DNA of 64,000 nt from Natronocella acetinitrilica (GCF_024170285.1 NZ_JALJXV010000005.1:186001-250000); one strand, 5' to 3'. Shown: positions 54,466 to 63,904, counted from the stretch's first letter. Numbers and translations: made by a program. The notes: a model not told the origin generated them from the sequence alone.

Positions 54466-55371
54466 ATGACATCAGATACCCGCATCAGCCTTGATCAGTG
54501 GCGCGCCTTCGTCGCGGTGGTAGACGCGGGGAGCTTTGCCGCCGCTGCCGAGCAACTGCACCGCACCCAATCCACCGTCAGTCATGCGGTCAACAAACTG
54601 CAGCGCACCCTGGGTGTCGAAGCGTTTGTCCTGGAAGGTCGCAGGGCGGTGCTGACGCCCGTCGGGCGCAATCTTTACAAGCGGGCGGCGGGGCTGCTGG
54701 AGGAAGCCGCACGGGTCGAGCGGGCCGCAGCCGATCTGGCACGGGGCTGGGAAGCAGGGATTCGCATGGCGGTGGAGATCATCTTTCCCACCTGGCTGTT
54801 GCTGCGCTGCCTGGCACAGTTCGCCGAACGACGCCCCGAAACGCCCATCGAACTCTACGAATCCGTGCTTGGCGGCACCAGCGAGCTGTTACTGGAAGGG
54901 CGTGTCGACCTGGCCATAGCCTCTCGGGTGCCCACCGGCTTTCTCGGCGATCCCCTGACCCGGGTGCGGTTCCTGGCGGCAGCCGCACCCTCCCACCCGC
55001 TGCATGGCCTGGGTCGTCCCGTAACCCGGGTCGATCTGCGCCGCCATCGCCATCTGCTGGTGAGGGATTCCAGCAGTCGACGCCAGCCGGGCCTGGCCCG
55101 GGAAGACACGGAAAGCCGCTGGACCGTCAGCCACAAGGCGACGTCGATTAGGGCTGCCTGCATGGGCCTGGGCTTCGCCTGGTACGCCGAGGGCATGATT
55201 CGCGAAGAGCTGGAATCCGGCCTGCTCAAACCCCTGCCACTGGAGCACGGCGCCGAACAGTACGCCGAACTCTACCTGGTCTACGCCGATCCGGAGTCCG
55301 CCGGGCCAGGACTGCGCCACCTCGCCGGGCTGCTCCAGGAAGCGGTCAGGGACGGCGCGCCATCATCGTGA
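54466..55371 (+). CDS. LysR-family transcriptional regulator
   Basis: 301 residues from ATG 54466; the frame also extends nine codons upstream. The N-terminal helix-turn-helix is clear (DQWRAFVAVVDAGSFAAAAEQLHRTQSTVSHAV), followed by a linker and the periplasmic-binding-like effector domain. Divergent from azoR, it probably controls azoR and possibly pirin, using the palindrome in the gap. Its 3' end overlaps the convergent RidA gene by 26 bp. Confidence 0.93.
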   Translation: MTSDTRISLDQWRAFVAVVDAGSFAAAAEQLHRTQSTVSHAVNKLQRTLGVEAFVLEGRRAVLTPVGRNLYKRAAGLLEEAARVERAAADLARGWEAGIRMAVEIIFPTWLLLRCLAQFAERRPETPIELYESVLGGTSELLLEGRVDLAIASRVPTGFLGDPLTRVRFLAAAAPSHPLHGLGRPVTRVDLRRHRHLLVRDSSSRRQPGLAREDTESRWTVSHKATSIRAACMGLGFAWYAEGMIREELESGLLKPLPLEHGAEQYAELYLVYADPESAGPGLRHLAGLLQEAVRDGAPSS

Positions 55372-55729
55372 TCTCGACACGACAGCCGCCGAACAGGCCT
55401 GAAGCCCCGGTGCAGGTGCGGGCCGGATAACGGCCGTCGGGAAAATACCCGGCATAGACGGCATCCATGGCGCCAATGTCGGCGATATCCGCCAGGTGTA
55501 CATCCACCCGCACCACATCCGCGAGGCTACACTCCACGGCAGCCAGCATCTCCGACAGAGTATCCATGATCAAGCGGGTTTCCGCCGGCACGTCGCCCAG
55601 CAGGGCATCGCCTCCGGGAATATCCACCGCCTCAAGTCCGGACACATAGACATACCGGTCATCGATGACCACATGACTACCCGGAAACTGCGGTTTCGGC
55701 AGACTGGCGTGATTACGGAACTCGGGCAT
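55346..55729 (-). CDS. RidA/YjgF-like protein
   Basis: 127 residues from ATG 55729 behind GAGGTG. Family features: VSGLEAVDIPGGDAL in place of the usual SGQ segment, LIMDTLSEMLAAVECSLADVVRVDVHL, YFPDGRYPARTC with the conserved Arg, and VEITMMARR at the end. Canonical RidA deaminates reactive enamines/imines; the first motif differs from the archetype, so it may be one of the Rid2-7 groups. Convergent to the LysR gene. Confidence 0.85.
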   Translation of the reverse strand: MPEFRNHASLPKPQFPGSHVVIDDRYVYVSGLEAVDIPGGDALLGDVPAETRLIMDTLSEMLAAVECSLADVVRVDVHLADIADIGAMDAVYAGYFPDGRYPARTCTGASGLFGGCRVEITMMARRP

Positions 55730-55861
55730 GGAAACACCTCTCTGGGACCACACAAGAAGAACTGACGGCCGGCACGTCGGGCTTGGCGAAGCGATTCGGC
55801 TTATGGTACTACCCTCGAACAGCGACGTTCGTCACCACCACGGCACAAAGGCGTACAACGC

Positions 55862-56386
55862 ATGATACGACCATTGGTAACACACCCGGACCCTCGGCTG
55901 CGCCAACGCTCGCGCACTGTCGACAAGTTCGATGATGAGCTGCGCACGCTGGTAGACGACATGATCGACACCATGCGGGATGCCGATGGGATCGGCCTTG
56001 CGGCCGTACAGATCGGCGTGCACCTGCGCGTGGCGGTGATGGAAGTCGGCGACAGCCCACTTCGGGTCATGATCAATCCGCAATACGAGGCAATCGGCGA
56101 ACCCATGCCACTGGAGGAAGGGTGCCTGTCAGTGCCCGGTGTGCAGGAAAAGGGCAAGGCGCGGAATAACCGGCTGTGGGTGCGTGCCCAGGACCTGGAC
56201 GGCAAGCCCTACGAATTCGAAGCGGAGGGGCTTGAAGCAGCCTGCGTTCAGCACGAGTGCGATCACATCGACGGCAAGCTGTACATCGATCGCCTCTCCC
56301 CCGTGCGTCGGCAACGCGTGCTTCGCCGCTATGCAGCCCTGCAAAAGAGGGGTCCTGACGAAGACCAGGAGCGGGCGGGCGGTTAA
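55862..56386 (+). CDS. def: Peptide deformylase
   Basis: 174 residues. All three metal-site motifs are present: GIGLAAVQIG, EGCLSVPG (Cys ligand) and QHECDHIDG (two His ligands). The enzyme removes the formyl group from nascent N-termini. It is not next to fmt, so a second def-type gene may exist elsewhere in the genome; the ending PDEDQERAGG is a short polar tail. The stop codon overlaps the convergent FkbM gene by four bases. Confidence 0.95.
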   Translation: MIRPLVTHPDPRLRQRSRTVDKFDDELRTLVDDMIDTMRDADGIGLAAVQIGVHLRVAVMEVGDSPLRVMINPQYEAIGEPMPLEEGCLSVPGVQEKGKARNNRLWVRAQDLDGKPYEFEAEGLEAACVQHECDHIDGKLYIDRLSPVRRQRVLRRYAALQKRGPDEDQERAGG

Positions 56387-57144
56387 GCGGTAGCAAGTCG
56401 TGCGTAGACGTCCCCGGAGCCACCGCTGGCTTGCTCTTTCAGCCACTGATTCATCGCGACCGCATCGCACCACTGGGCCAACAGAAACTGCCGCTGCTCA
56501 CCGCGCACCACGTTGTATTCGTAGCGGCCCAGCGCTTCCAGCCGCGTGATGCAGTCCGTTGCAACGCCCTCGGCACCCGGCACGAACTCGAAGGAGACTG
56601 CCGGAATCGGACGACTCAATCCTGCCAGGACTTCTGCCTCGAACCCTTCGACATCGATCTTGCAGAACACGGGGTCGCCGTACTGAGCGATCAAGGCGTC
56701 GAGCGTGGTCACCGGGACGGTGACACGCTCGTCCCAGGCCACGCCGCGAAACCCCTGATTATCCCGTTTCACCGAGTCCACCCAGTCGGTGGACAGGGTG
56801 GAGACCGTGGGAGTGGCGGCGCTCAGCAACAACTCCGCCTCCCCCGTCTCGCGGCCGACGGCGCTGGTGAGGATGGTGACACGGCAGAGTTTGCGCGTGA
56901 CGCGGCGCAGCACCGGCAGCAGTTGCGGCTGCGGCTCCAGCGCCACAACCCGTGCTCCGAGCCCGGCAAAGGCAACGGTGCGGTCGCCCACATGCGCACC
57001 CACGTCAAACACCAGATCCCCCGCGCGAACGAACCCGGAGTAAAGCTGGCGCAGCCCGCGCTGGCGGCCCGGCCGCCAGTAGATGCAGATCGAGCGCAGC
57101 GTGCCGACAAGGCGGCGCAGGCGGGCGCTTGCCATCAATTGCAT
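56383..57144 (-). CDS. FkbM-family methyltransferase
   Basis: 253 residues from ATG 57144; GTG 57186 is possible but the hairpin just upstream favours the inner start. SAM-binding motif I is LVFDVGAHVGDRTVAFAG, the next acidic strand VVALEPQPQ; CKIDVEGFEAEVLAGL is the diagnostic FkbM motif. Such enzymes O-methylate sugars, polyketides or other small molecules. No polysaccharide cluster is seen nearby, so the acceptor is unknown. Confidence 0.88.
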   Translation of the reverse strand: MQLMASARLRRLVGTLRSICIYWRPGRQRGLRQLYSGFVRAGDLVFDVGAHVGDRTVAFAGLGARVVALEPQPQLLPVLRRVTRKLCRVTILTSAVGRETGEAELLLSAATPTVSTLSTDWVDSVKRDNQGFRGVAWDERVTVPVTTLDALIAQYGDPVFCKIDVEGFEAEVLAGLSRPIPAVSFEFVPGAEGVATDCITRLEALGRYEYNVVRGEQRQFLLAQWCDAVAMNQWLKEQASGGSGDVYARLATA

Positions 57145-57190
57145 GGGTCGGGGGCTCGCGGTGGCGCGGTAAAGCGATGACGACACTGAC

Positions 57191-57221
57191 CCCGATGGCG
57201 GTCATCGGTTCCGCCATCGGG
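57191..57221. terminator. Strong hairpin between phaB and the FkbM gene
   Basis: A perfect 11-bp stem, CCCGATGGCGG and CCGCCATCGGG, with a nine-base loop lies 25 bp after the phaB stop. There is no T-run on either side, so it is terminator-like or a processing stop rather than a classical intrinsic terminator. Confidence 0.45.
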
Positions 57222-57245
57222 CTCAGTACTCTGCAGGGGTAAGAC

Positions 57246-57968
57246 TCAGGCCATGTACTGGCCGCCGTTGATGCTGATGGTGGCGCCTGTGATGAAGCCG
57301 GCCTCCTTGCTGGCGAGAAAACACACGGAATGGGCGATTTCATCAGCCTGGCCAAGACGCCCCACGGGGATCTGGGCAACAATCTTGTCCAGCACGTTCT
57401 GCGGTACCGCAGCCACCATATCCGTCTCGGTGTAGCCCGGAGCCACCACGTTGACGGTAATGCCCTTGGCTGCGGTCTCCAGCGCCAGGGATTTGCTGAA
57501 ACCGATCAGGCCGGCCTTCGCGGCGGCATAGTTGGTCTGCCCCATCTGACCCTTCTGGCCGTTCACCGACGCGATATTCACGATTCTGCCGAATCCGCTC
57601 TCACGCATACCGGCGATGGCGGCGCGGCACATGTTGAAGGCCGAGGTCAGATTGGTCTGGATCACTGCGTTCCACTGGTCTGCAGCCATCTTGTGAAGCA
57701 TGCCGTCCTTGGTGATGCCGGCATTGTTGACCAGCACTTCGACGGGACCCAACTCGGCGGCAACCTTCTCGAGGCCAGCCTGGCAGGCATCAAAGTCACC
57801 CACATCCCATTTGAATACAGCGATGCCAGTTTCCTTGCGGAACGCCTCCGCCGCCTCGTCATTGCCGTGATAGGTTGCCGCAACCGTGTGTCCGGCAGCC
57901 TTGAGACCACGCGAGATGGCACCGCCGATTCCACGCGTGCCACCTGTAACCAGAGCTACTCTTCCCAT
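57246..57968 (-). CDS. phaB: Acetoacetyl-CoA reductase PhaB (SDR family)
   Basis: 240 residues from ATG 57968, preceded by GGAGAACTGCC. SDR hallmarks: TGGTRGIGGAI cofactor loop, NNAGITKDGMLHKM, the catalytic Ser in NIASVNGQKGQMGQTNYAAAK with Tyr and Lys, and VAPGYTETDMV. The GQKGQMGQ segment and length are typical of PhaB rather than FabG. It makes 3-hydroxybutyryl-CoA for polyhydroxybutyrate. phaA or phaC is not within the window. Confidence 0.92.
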   Translation of the reverse strand: MGRVALVTGGTRGIGGAISRGLKAAGHTVAATYHGNDEAAEAFRKETGIAVFKWDVGDFDACQAGLEKVAAELGPVEVLVNNAGITKDGMLHKMAADQWNAVIQTNLTSAFNMCRAAIAGMRESGFGRIVNIASVNGQKGQMGQTNYAAAKAGLIGFSKSLALETAAKGITVNVVAPGYTETDMVAAVPQNVLDKIVAQIPVGRLGQADEIAHSVCFLASKEAGFITGATISINGGQYMA

Positions 57969-58218
57969 GGCAGTTCTCCACATTGTTGTGTGTTTGACGG
58001 GCTGTACCCGAAACCAAGAATTCAAGTTCTGGCCGCCGGGTTTCCAAGGCCGCCGCCCCTCACTATAGAAGAGGAACGTTCACAACAAGGGCGGCCATCA
58101 GCCCCGGCAGGGGGCACATATGATGCCGCAGATAGCCGCGATTCTCAAAAAACCCATATTTAACCGCCGATTACGCCTTCCCGAGCGGCTCCGCCAAACA
58201 CCCGGGACCAGCGTCTGC

Positions 58219-58755
58219 TCAACAGATCACGGCATCTCCGCCGTCCTCGATGGCTTCGGCAAGCAGCTTGTCGGCCCGGGAGATCAGCGCACCGGCGGTG
58301 TCGCCATCCACCATTTCAGTGACACCGAAACTGCAGGTCATGGGCAGGGAAACAGGCGCGCTCACAGCCGGCAATGCGCCGCGCAGGGCATCGGCGAGCC
58401 AGGAGGCCTGGGCAAGGCTGGTGCCGACGCAGGCGATCATCAGCCGGCCACCTTCCACCCGCGCGCGTATGTCCGAAGTACGGGTACGGCTGGCAAGCGC
58501 CTTTGCCATCTGCTGCAACGCGGTGTCAGCCTTGTTGCGGCCGTCGTTGGCCACCATGTGTTCGTAGTTGTCCAGCGCAAGAGAAATCAACGTCAATGCG
58601 CCGCCGTAGCGTCGCACGCGTTCAACCTCCTCGGCCAGCCGGTGCATGAAGTATTGTCTGTTATAGAGCCCGGTCAGCTCATCGGTAATCCCCAGGACTT
58701 CCAAAATCCACCCCCGCCACACAACTGATTTATGGTTATCCCTGGCCGCCGCCAC
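58219..58755 (-). CDS. Stand-alone degenerate GGDEF-domain protein
   Basis: 178 residues from GTG 58755; start uncertain (TTG 58704 is closer to a GGGGGTGG SD). ITDELTGLYNRQYFMHRL and LISLALDNYEHMVAN identify a GGDEF fold, but the signature reads VEGGRLMIA, replacing GG(D/E)EF. It cannot make c-di-GMP and may act as a receptor or regulator. There is no sensor domain before it. Gap 57969-58218 upstream of its stop holds no other feature I can name. Confidence 0.75.
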   Translation of the reverse strand: MAAARDNHKSVVWRGWILEVLGITDELTGLYNRQYFMHRLAEEVERVRRYGGALTLISLALDNYEHMVANDGRNKADTALQQMAKALASRTRTSDIRARVEGGRLMIACVGTSLAQASWLADALRGALPAVSAPVSLPMTCSFGVTEMVDGDTAGALISRADKLLAEAIEDGGDAVIC

Positions 58756-59100
58756 TCACCTTGACACTCCGAGAAGCCAAGCATGCTACAGCGAAGGGGG
58801 CTGACGCCAGCACCATCGAGAGGCGCCACAGGGAAGATTCCGGATCGCACAGGACTACCGCGCCCGGAGGAAGTATACTGATGATCAGGTGAGGCCATCA
58901 GCCAAGCCTGAAAAGCCGGCTGCGGCCCCAACCGGGCACGCGGCGACCAAGAACACAGCGGTGATCCCGCTGGAGGAGGACTGCCATGACCCCTGCCCTG
59001 CCCACACCGGTCGGATAGCCACCGTTCCCATACGCGTTCCAACTCGACCATGCGTCCTGCCGACGCCTGGCCATGGACCCGTTGATCCGGGAGTGAAGCA
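58756..59100. other. 345-bp gap before the 2-oxoacid oxidoreductase gene
   Basis: Divergent spacer between the GGDEF-like gene and the large oxidoreductase. It contains a perfect -10-like TATACT (58875-58880) with a poor -35 region, a CTGATG...CATCAG hairpin, and a 10-codon open frame with a good SD, listed separately. No recognised riboswitch. Confidence 0.35.
58986..59018 (+). CDS. Possible 10-residue leader peptide
   Basis: ATG 58986 to TAG, reading MTPALPTPVG, preceded by GGAGGAGG at six bases, a stronger SD than most genes here. It ends 82 bp before the oxidoreductase start. Four of ten codons are Pro or Thr-Pro pairs; there is no run of Trp, Tyr or Phe codons, so classical attenuation by aromatic amino acids is not supported. 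Confidence 0.3.
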   Translation: MTPALPTPVG

Positions 59101-62100
59101 ATGGCGACGACTTCGACAGCAACCCGACGCATCAATCTTGACGACAAGTACAGCGCCGAGCGCGGCGACATTTTCCTGAGTGGACTGCAGGCGCTGGTGC
59201 GCCTGCCACTGGTACAGCAACGCCGCGACCGGGCTGCCGGCCTGAATACGGCGGGGTTCATTTCCGGCTACCGCGGCTCGCCGCTTGGCGGCTACGACAA
59301 GCTGCTCTGGGCCGCCGCCGACGAACTGGAACGGCATCAGATTACTTTCCAACCCGGACTCAACGAGGATCTCGCGGCAACAGCAGTATGGGGCAGCCAG
59401 CAGGTGGGGCTGTTTCCCGCCGCGCGCTACCAGGGGGTTTTCGGCCTTTGGTACGGCAAGGGGCCGGGGGTGGACCGGAGCGGTGATGCCCTGAAGCATG
59501 CCAACCTTGCCGGGACCAGCCCCCATGGCGGCGTGCTGGCCGTTGCCGGCGACGACCACGCCTGTAAATCCTCTTCCCTGCCCCACCAGAGCGAGTACGC
59601 CTTCATGGCGGCGGGCATTCCGGTGCTCAATCCAGCTGGTGTCGGCGAACTGCTGCACTATGGCCTGCACGGATGGGCAATGTCCCGTTTCAGTGGCTGC
59701 TGGGTCGGACTGAAGGCCCTTGCCGAGCAGATGGACGCCTCCGCGACCCTGGCTTTGGATCCGGACGAACCGCGCATCATCCTGCCATCGGATTTCGCCA
59801 TACCCAGCGACGGGCTCGGCATCCGGCGCAGGGATACCCCATTCGCGCAGGAGGCCCGCCTGCTCGAATACAAGCTGGCCGCCGCCCAGGCCTACGTCCG
59901 GGCCAACCAACTCGACACCACGACCCATGACAGCGCCGCTGCGCACCTGGGCATTGTCACCACGGGGAAATCGTGGCTGGACCTGATGCAGGCCCTGGAC
60001 GAACTGGGGCTGGACGAGCGCAAGCTACGGATGATCGGCATGCGCGTCTACAAGGTCGCCATGACCTGGCCGCTGGAACCCACCGGCCTTAGGGCCTTCG
60101 CCCGGGGGCTCGACGAAATCCTGGTGGTGGAGGAAAAACGCGGCCTGGTGGAAGATCAGCTCAAGGACGTCCTCTACGACTTGCCCGACGGTCTGCGGCC
60201 TCGAATTACGGGCAAGCGGGATGAACAGGGCAACTGGCAACTTCCGGCAACGCTGGAACTGTCACCGGCGCAGATCGCCCGCGTGGTCGCCCGCCGACTT
60301 CGACCCTACTACGTGGATGCGGACATGGAGCGCCGCCTGCGTCAGCTCAATGAGCGCGAGCAGGACGCCGACCGGAGCAACGGCGGTCATGTGCGCGTGC
60401 CACACTACTGCTCGGGCTGTCCGCACAGTCGCTCAACCAGGGTGCCAGACGGGAGTCGTGCCCTGGCGGGCATCGGCTGCCACTACATGGCGCAGTGGAT
60501 CCAGCCGCGCACCGAGACGTTTACCCATATGGGCGCAGAGGGTGCCAACTGGCTCGGCCAGGCACCGTTCACCGACGAGCCCCATGTGTTCCAGAATCTC
60601 GGTGACGGCACCTACTTCCACTCCGGCATCCTGGCCATCCGCGCGGCCGTTGCCGCCGGGGTCAACATGACCTACAAGCTGCTTTGGAATGATGCCGTGG
60701 CCATGACTGGCGGGCAGGCAGTCGAGGGTAACCCCGACATCTACCGAGCGGTGGCGCAACTTCGGGCAGAGGGTGTGAGCCGCATCGAACTGCTCAGCGA
60801 CGAATCCGGGCAGTTCGATCGCGGCCGCCTGCCAGCGGAGATCCAGCCGCGGGATCGTTCGGAGCTGGAAACCACGCAACAGCAGCTGCGTGAGACCACC
60901 GGCGTCAGCGTGCTGATTTACGTTCAGTCATGCGCCACGGAAAAGCGGCGCCGGCGCAAACGCGGCATGTTGCCGCAGGCACCTCGACGCGTGGTGATCA
61001 ACGAAGCAGTCTGCGAGGGCTGCGGGGACTGCGGGAGACAATCCGGCTGCCTGTCCATCGTTCCCAAGGACACACCGTGGGGTCGCAAACGCGCCATCGA
61101 CCAGTCCAGCTGCAATGCGGACTACAGCTGCATGGACGGTTTCTGCCCCAGTTTCGTCAGCCTGCGCGGCGCGGGCCTGCACAGCCCCGAGCGGCTCGAT
61201 GCGTCGGTCCTCGGTCCGTTGCCAGAGCCGAAGCTACCCTCACTTGAGCGGCCATGGCGCATCCTGATTCCCGGCATCGGCGGCACCGGGGTGGTCACCA
61301 CCTCGGCGCTGCTCGGCATGGCCGCCCACATCGACGGTCTGGCCAGTCGTACGCTGGACCAGGCGGGACTGGCCCAGAAGTTTGGCGCCGTCACCAGCCA
61401 TGTGCAGATTGCCGCGCAATGCTCACAGTTACACGCCCCACGGGTCAGCGTCGGTCAGGCGGATCTTGTCATTGCCGCCGATCTGATGGTAGCGACGGGG
61501 CGCGACGCGCTGCTGGGCATGGACCCGACCCGCACCAGCGCAGTCGTGAATCACCATGAGTCCGTCACCGGCGCTTTCACCCAGGATGGCGACAAGGGTG
61601 TGCCGGTGTCCCTGCTGGAGCGCCGCCTGGGTGAATCCGTCCGCATTCTCTACACCCTGGATGTGAACCGCCTGACAGAGGCGCTGATGGGTGACACGGC
61701 GGCGAGCAACGTCTTTCTACTCGGCATCGCCTGGCAACTGGGCCTGATTCCTATTTCACGCAAGGCCCTGGAGGAAGCCATCCGCCTCAATGCCACCGCC
61801 GTGGAGCGCAACCTGGCCGCATTTCACTGGGGCCGCCAGGCAGCGCAACGCCCCGCGGAGGTTATGGCCACGGCCGGACTGAAAGAGAACCCCGGGGGCG
61901 ACGAGGGTCTCGACGAGCGTCTGCGGCGGCATCGTGATCACCTCCTGGCGTATCAGAACGATGCGCTGGCGGATCGCCACGCACGCGTGGTCGACCGGGC
62001 GCGGCGCCTGGAGCAGCAACTGGTACCAGGCAGCGAGGCATTCACCATCGCCGTTGCGGAGGGGTATCTGCACCTGCTGGCGGTCAAGGACGAATACGAA

Positions 62101-62604
62101 GTCGCCCGCCAACTCAGCAGACCGGCATTCATCGCCGATCTGCGGCGGCAGTTCAGCGGTGGCAAGCTGGAGTTTCACCTGGCACCACCACTCATCAGCC
62201 GCCGTGATCCGGCCACGGGTCGACCTCGCAAACGAACATTCGGTGCCTGGCTACTGCCTGTACTGCGGCTCGTGGCCGCCGGCAGCAGGTTGCGCAACTC
62301 GTGGCTCGACCCGTTCCGCTACAGCACGGACCGACGCCTGGATCGGCGCCTGCTCGCAACCTACGAGCAATGGCTGGAGCGCCTGTTCGCCCAGACCACC
62401 ACCGACACCCTCCCCATTGCCACGACCATTGCCGCACTGCCGCGGACCATTCGCGGCTTTGGCCCGGTCAGGGAGGCCGCAGCCGACTCGGCCCTGCGCG
62501 AGGCGGAACTGCTCTGGAGACGGTTCGAGCAGCCCTGCAGGCCGCAGGTCATCGACGCCAACACCGGCGGCAAGGTTGTTCGTTTCATTGCCCGGACCGG
62601 CTGA
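59101..62604 (+). CDS. Fused indolepyruvate ferredoxin oxidoreductase-type enzyme
   Basis: 1167 residues combining alpha and gamma parts. N-terminal pyrimidine and thiamine-diphosphate domains (AGFISGYRGSPLGGYD, GDGTYFHSGILAIRAAV with the Mg/ThDP-type GDG...N), CSGCPHS (Cys437), a 4Fe-4S-like CEGCGDCGRQSGC (from Cys638) and the IorB-like Rossmann part IPGIGGTGVVTTSALLGMAAH. It decarboxylates aryl-pyruvates or branched-chain 2-oxo acids to acyl-CoA, passing electrons to ferredoxin or a quinone. Single-chain versions are typical of aerobic proteobacteria. Confidence 0.9.
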   Translation: MATTSTATRRINLDDKYSAERGDIFLSGLQALVRLPLVQQRRDRAAGLNTAGFISGYRGSPLGGYDKLLWAAADELERHQITFQPGLNEDLAATAVWGSQQVGLFPAARYQGVFGLWYGKGPGVDRSGDALKHANLAGTSPHGGVLAVAGDDHACKSSSLPHQSEYAFMAAGIPVLNPAGVGELLHYGLHGWAMSRFSGCWVGLKALAEQMDASATLALDPDEPRIILPSDFAIPSDGLGIRRRDTPFAQEARLLEYKLAAAQAYVRANQLDTTTHDSAAAHLGIVTTGKSWLDLMQALDELGLDERKLRMIGMRVYKVAMTWPLEPTGLRAFARGLDEILVVEEKRGLVEDQLKDVLYDLPDGLRPRITGKRDEQGNWQLPATLELSPAQIARVVARRLRPYYVDADMERRLRQLNEREQDADRSNGGHVRVPHYCSGCPHSRSTRVPDGSRALAGIGCHYMAQWIQPRTETFTHMGAEGANWLGQAPFTDEPHVFQNLGDGTYFHSGILAIRAAVAAGVNMTYKLLWNDAVAMTGGQAVEGNPDIYRAVAQLRAEGVSRIELLSDESGQFDRGRLPAEIQPRDRSELETTQQQLRETTGVSVLIYVQSCATEKRRRRKRGMLPQAPRRVVINEAVCEGCGDCGRQSGCLSIVPKDTPWGRKRAIDQSSCNADYSCMDGFCPSFVSLRGAGLHSPERLDASVLGPLPEPKLPSLERPWRILIPGIGGTGVVTTSALLGMAAHIDGLASRTLDQAGLAQKFGAVTSHVQIAAQCSQLHAPRVSVGQADLVIAADLMVATGRDALLGMDPTRTSAVVNHHESVTGAFTQDGDKGVPVSLLERRLGESVRILYTLDVNRLTEALMGDTAASNVFLLGIAWQLGLIPISRKALEEAIRLNATAVERNLAAFHWGRQAAQRPAEVMATAGLKENPGGDEGLDERLRRHRDHLLAYQNDALADRHARVVDRARRLEQQLVPGSEAFTIAVAEGYLHLLAVKDEYEVARQLSRPAFIADLRRQFSGGKLEFHLAPPLISRRDPATGRPRKRTFGAWLLPVLRLVAAGSRLRNSWLDPFRYSTDRRLDRRLLATYEQWLERLFAQTTTDTLPIATTIAALPRTIRGFGPVREAAADSALREAELLWRRFEQPCRPQVIDANTGGKVVRFIARTG

Positions 62605-62671
62605 CAGGCGTCGCCGCAGGTCCGCCGCAGTGCTACCGTTGCGGTCTGCATGACCGCAACGGAGTCTTGCC

Positions 62672-63853
62672 ATGAGCCCTGCCCGACGCCTGCTTGAAGT
62701 CATGCTGCTCGCAGCCGCGGCGTTGGCGGCCGGCGCATGCAGCAGTCTGCCGACTGCCCACGACGAGACTCCTCGGACGCTTGCCTGTCCGGCTCCAGGG
62801 CAATGGACTGTTCCCGGACAGGCCGAACCAGTCAATTTGCCGGCAGTTCTGGACCAAACTGGGAACGCCCAGGTGATTCTGCTGGGGGAGTTCCATGACA
62901 GCGAAGAGGATCACCGCTGGCAGCTCCACACGCTGGCCGCCTTGCATGGCCGTCATCCCGATCTTGAGATCGGGCTGGAAATGCTCCCCGCCAGCCGTCA
63001 GCCGGTGCTGGATCGCTGGCTGGCCGGCGAGCTGGATGACGCAGCCTTGCTGGATGAAGCAGACTGGTTCTCCGTCTGGGGTTATCCGTCCCGACTCTAT
63101 CTTCCCGTGCTCCAATTCGCGCGCATGCACCAGCGACCGTTGCACGCCCTGAACGCCGAGGGGGAAACGGTACGACGGGTCAGCCGCGAAGGCTGGGACG
63201 CGCTGGAGGACACCGACCTTGAACAGGTTGGACCACCGGCAGAGATTCCACAGGCCTATCGGGATCGTCTTTCGGCGCAGTTGGACAACCACCCCATGCC
63301 GCCGGGCATGGACCGGGACGACTACCTGGAGATGTTCATCCGCGGACAAAGTGTCTGGGATCGCGCCATGGCCGAGCGGCTCGCCGATGCAGTGCAATCG
63401 GCCGACGGCCCCGTTGTTGCGCTGATCGGTCGCGGCCACCTGGACTATGGGCATGGCGTGCCTCACCAATTACGCGATCTGGGCATCCAGCGCATCGCCA
63501 CCCTGCTACCCATGCGCGACGATGATTGCCCTGCCGACGGCCCGCCCATCGCCGACGCCCTGTTCGGTGTCGATGGCGGCATGCTGGATACGCGCAGTTC
63601 CGCCATGCGGCTGGGTATCAGTCTGCAGGAGAGCGGCGAGGGACTGGTCGTCAGCAACGTCATGGAGGGCGGCACCGGCGACGCTGCAGGACTGAAGCCC
63701 GGCGACCATCTCCGACGCGCCGGCGGCCGAACACTGCACCGTCAGCAGGACCTACTGGCCATGCTCGACCGGCAGCAGCCTGGCACGGCGCTGATACTGG
63801 TTATTGACCGTGACGGCGAAACACGCACAATCGCCGTGCCCCATCCGCAATGA
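62672..63853 (+). CDS. ChaN-type lipoprotein fused to a PDZ domain
   Basis: 393 residues. A lipoprotein signal ends in AAGAC (lipid Cys about 23). The ChaN/haem-binding-uptake domain spans about 55-290: VILLGEFHDSEEDHRWQLHTLAAL, GLEMLPASRQPVLDRWL, and GRGHLDYGHGVPHQLRDL. Residues about 305-390 form a PDZ domain (MRLGISLQESGEGLVVSNVM, GDAAGLKPGDHLRRAGG). Classical ChaN lacks PDZ, so a protein partner or protease link is suggested. It follows the oxidoreductase by 67 bp. Confidence 0.87.
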   Translation: MSPARRLLEVMLLAAAALAAGACSSLPTAHDETPRTLACPAPGQWTVPGQAEPVNLPAVLDQTGNAQVILLGEFHDSEEDHRWQLHTLAALHGRHPDLEIGLEMLPASRQPVLDRWLAGELDDAALLDEADWFSVWGYPSRLYLPVLQFARMHQRPLHALNAEGETVRRVSREGWDALEDTDLEQVGPPAEIPQAYRDRLSAQLDNHPMPPGMDRDDYLEMFIRGQSVWDRAMAERLADAVQSADGPVVALIGRGHLDYGHGVPHQLRDLGIQRIATLLPMRDDDCPADGPPIADALFGVDGGMLDTRSSAMRLGISLQESGEGLVVSNVMEGGTGDAAGLKPGDHLRRAGGRTLHRQQDLLAMLDRQQPGTALILVIDRDGETRTIAVPHPQ

Positions 63854-63904
63854 ACAGGCAACGAGAAAGCCGCAAAGACGGCGCCACAATCCGAGGAGAA
63901 AACC

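Noticed and set aside
58860-58925. Riboswitch-like hairpin (CTGATG...CATCAG) before the oxidoreductase
   Set aside because: One short hairpin without any known aptamer consensus.
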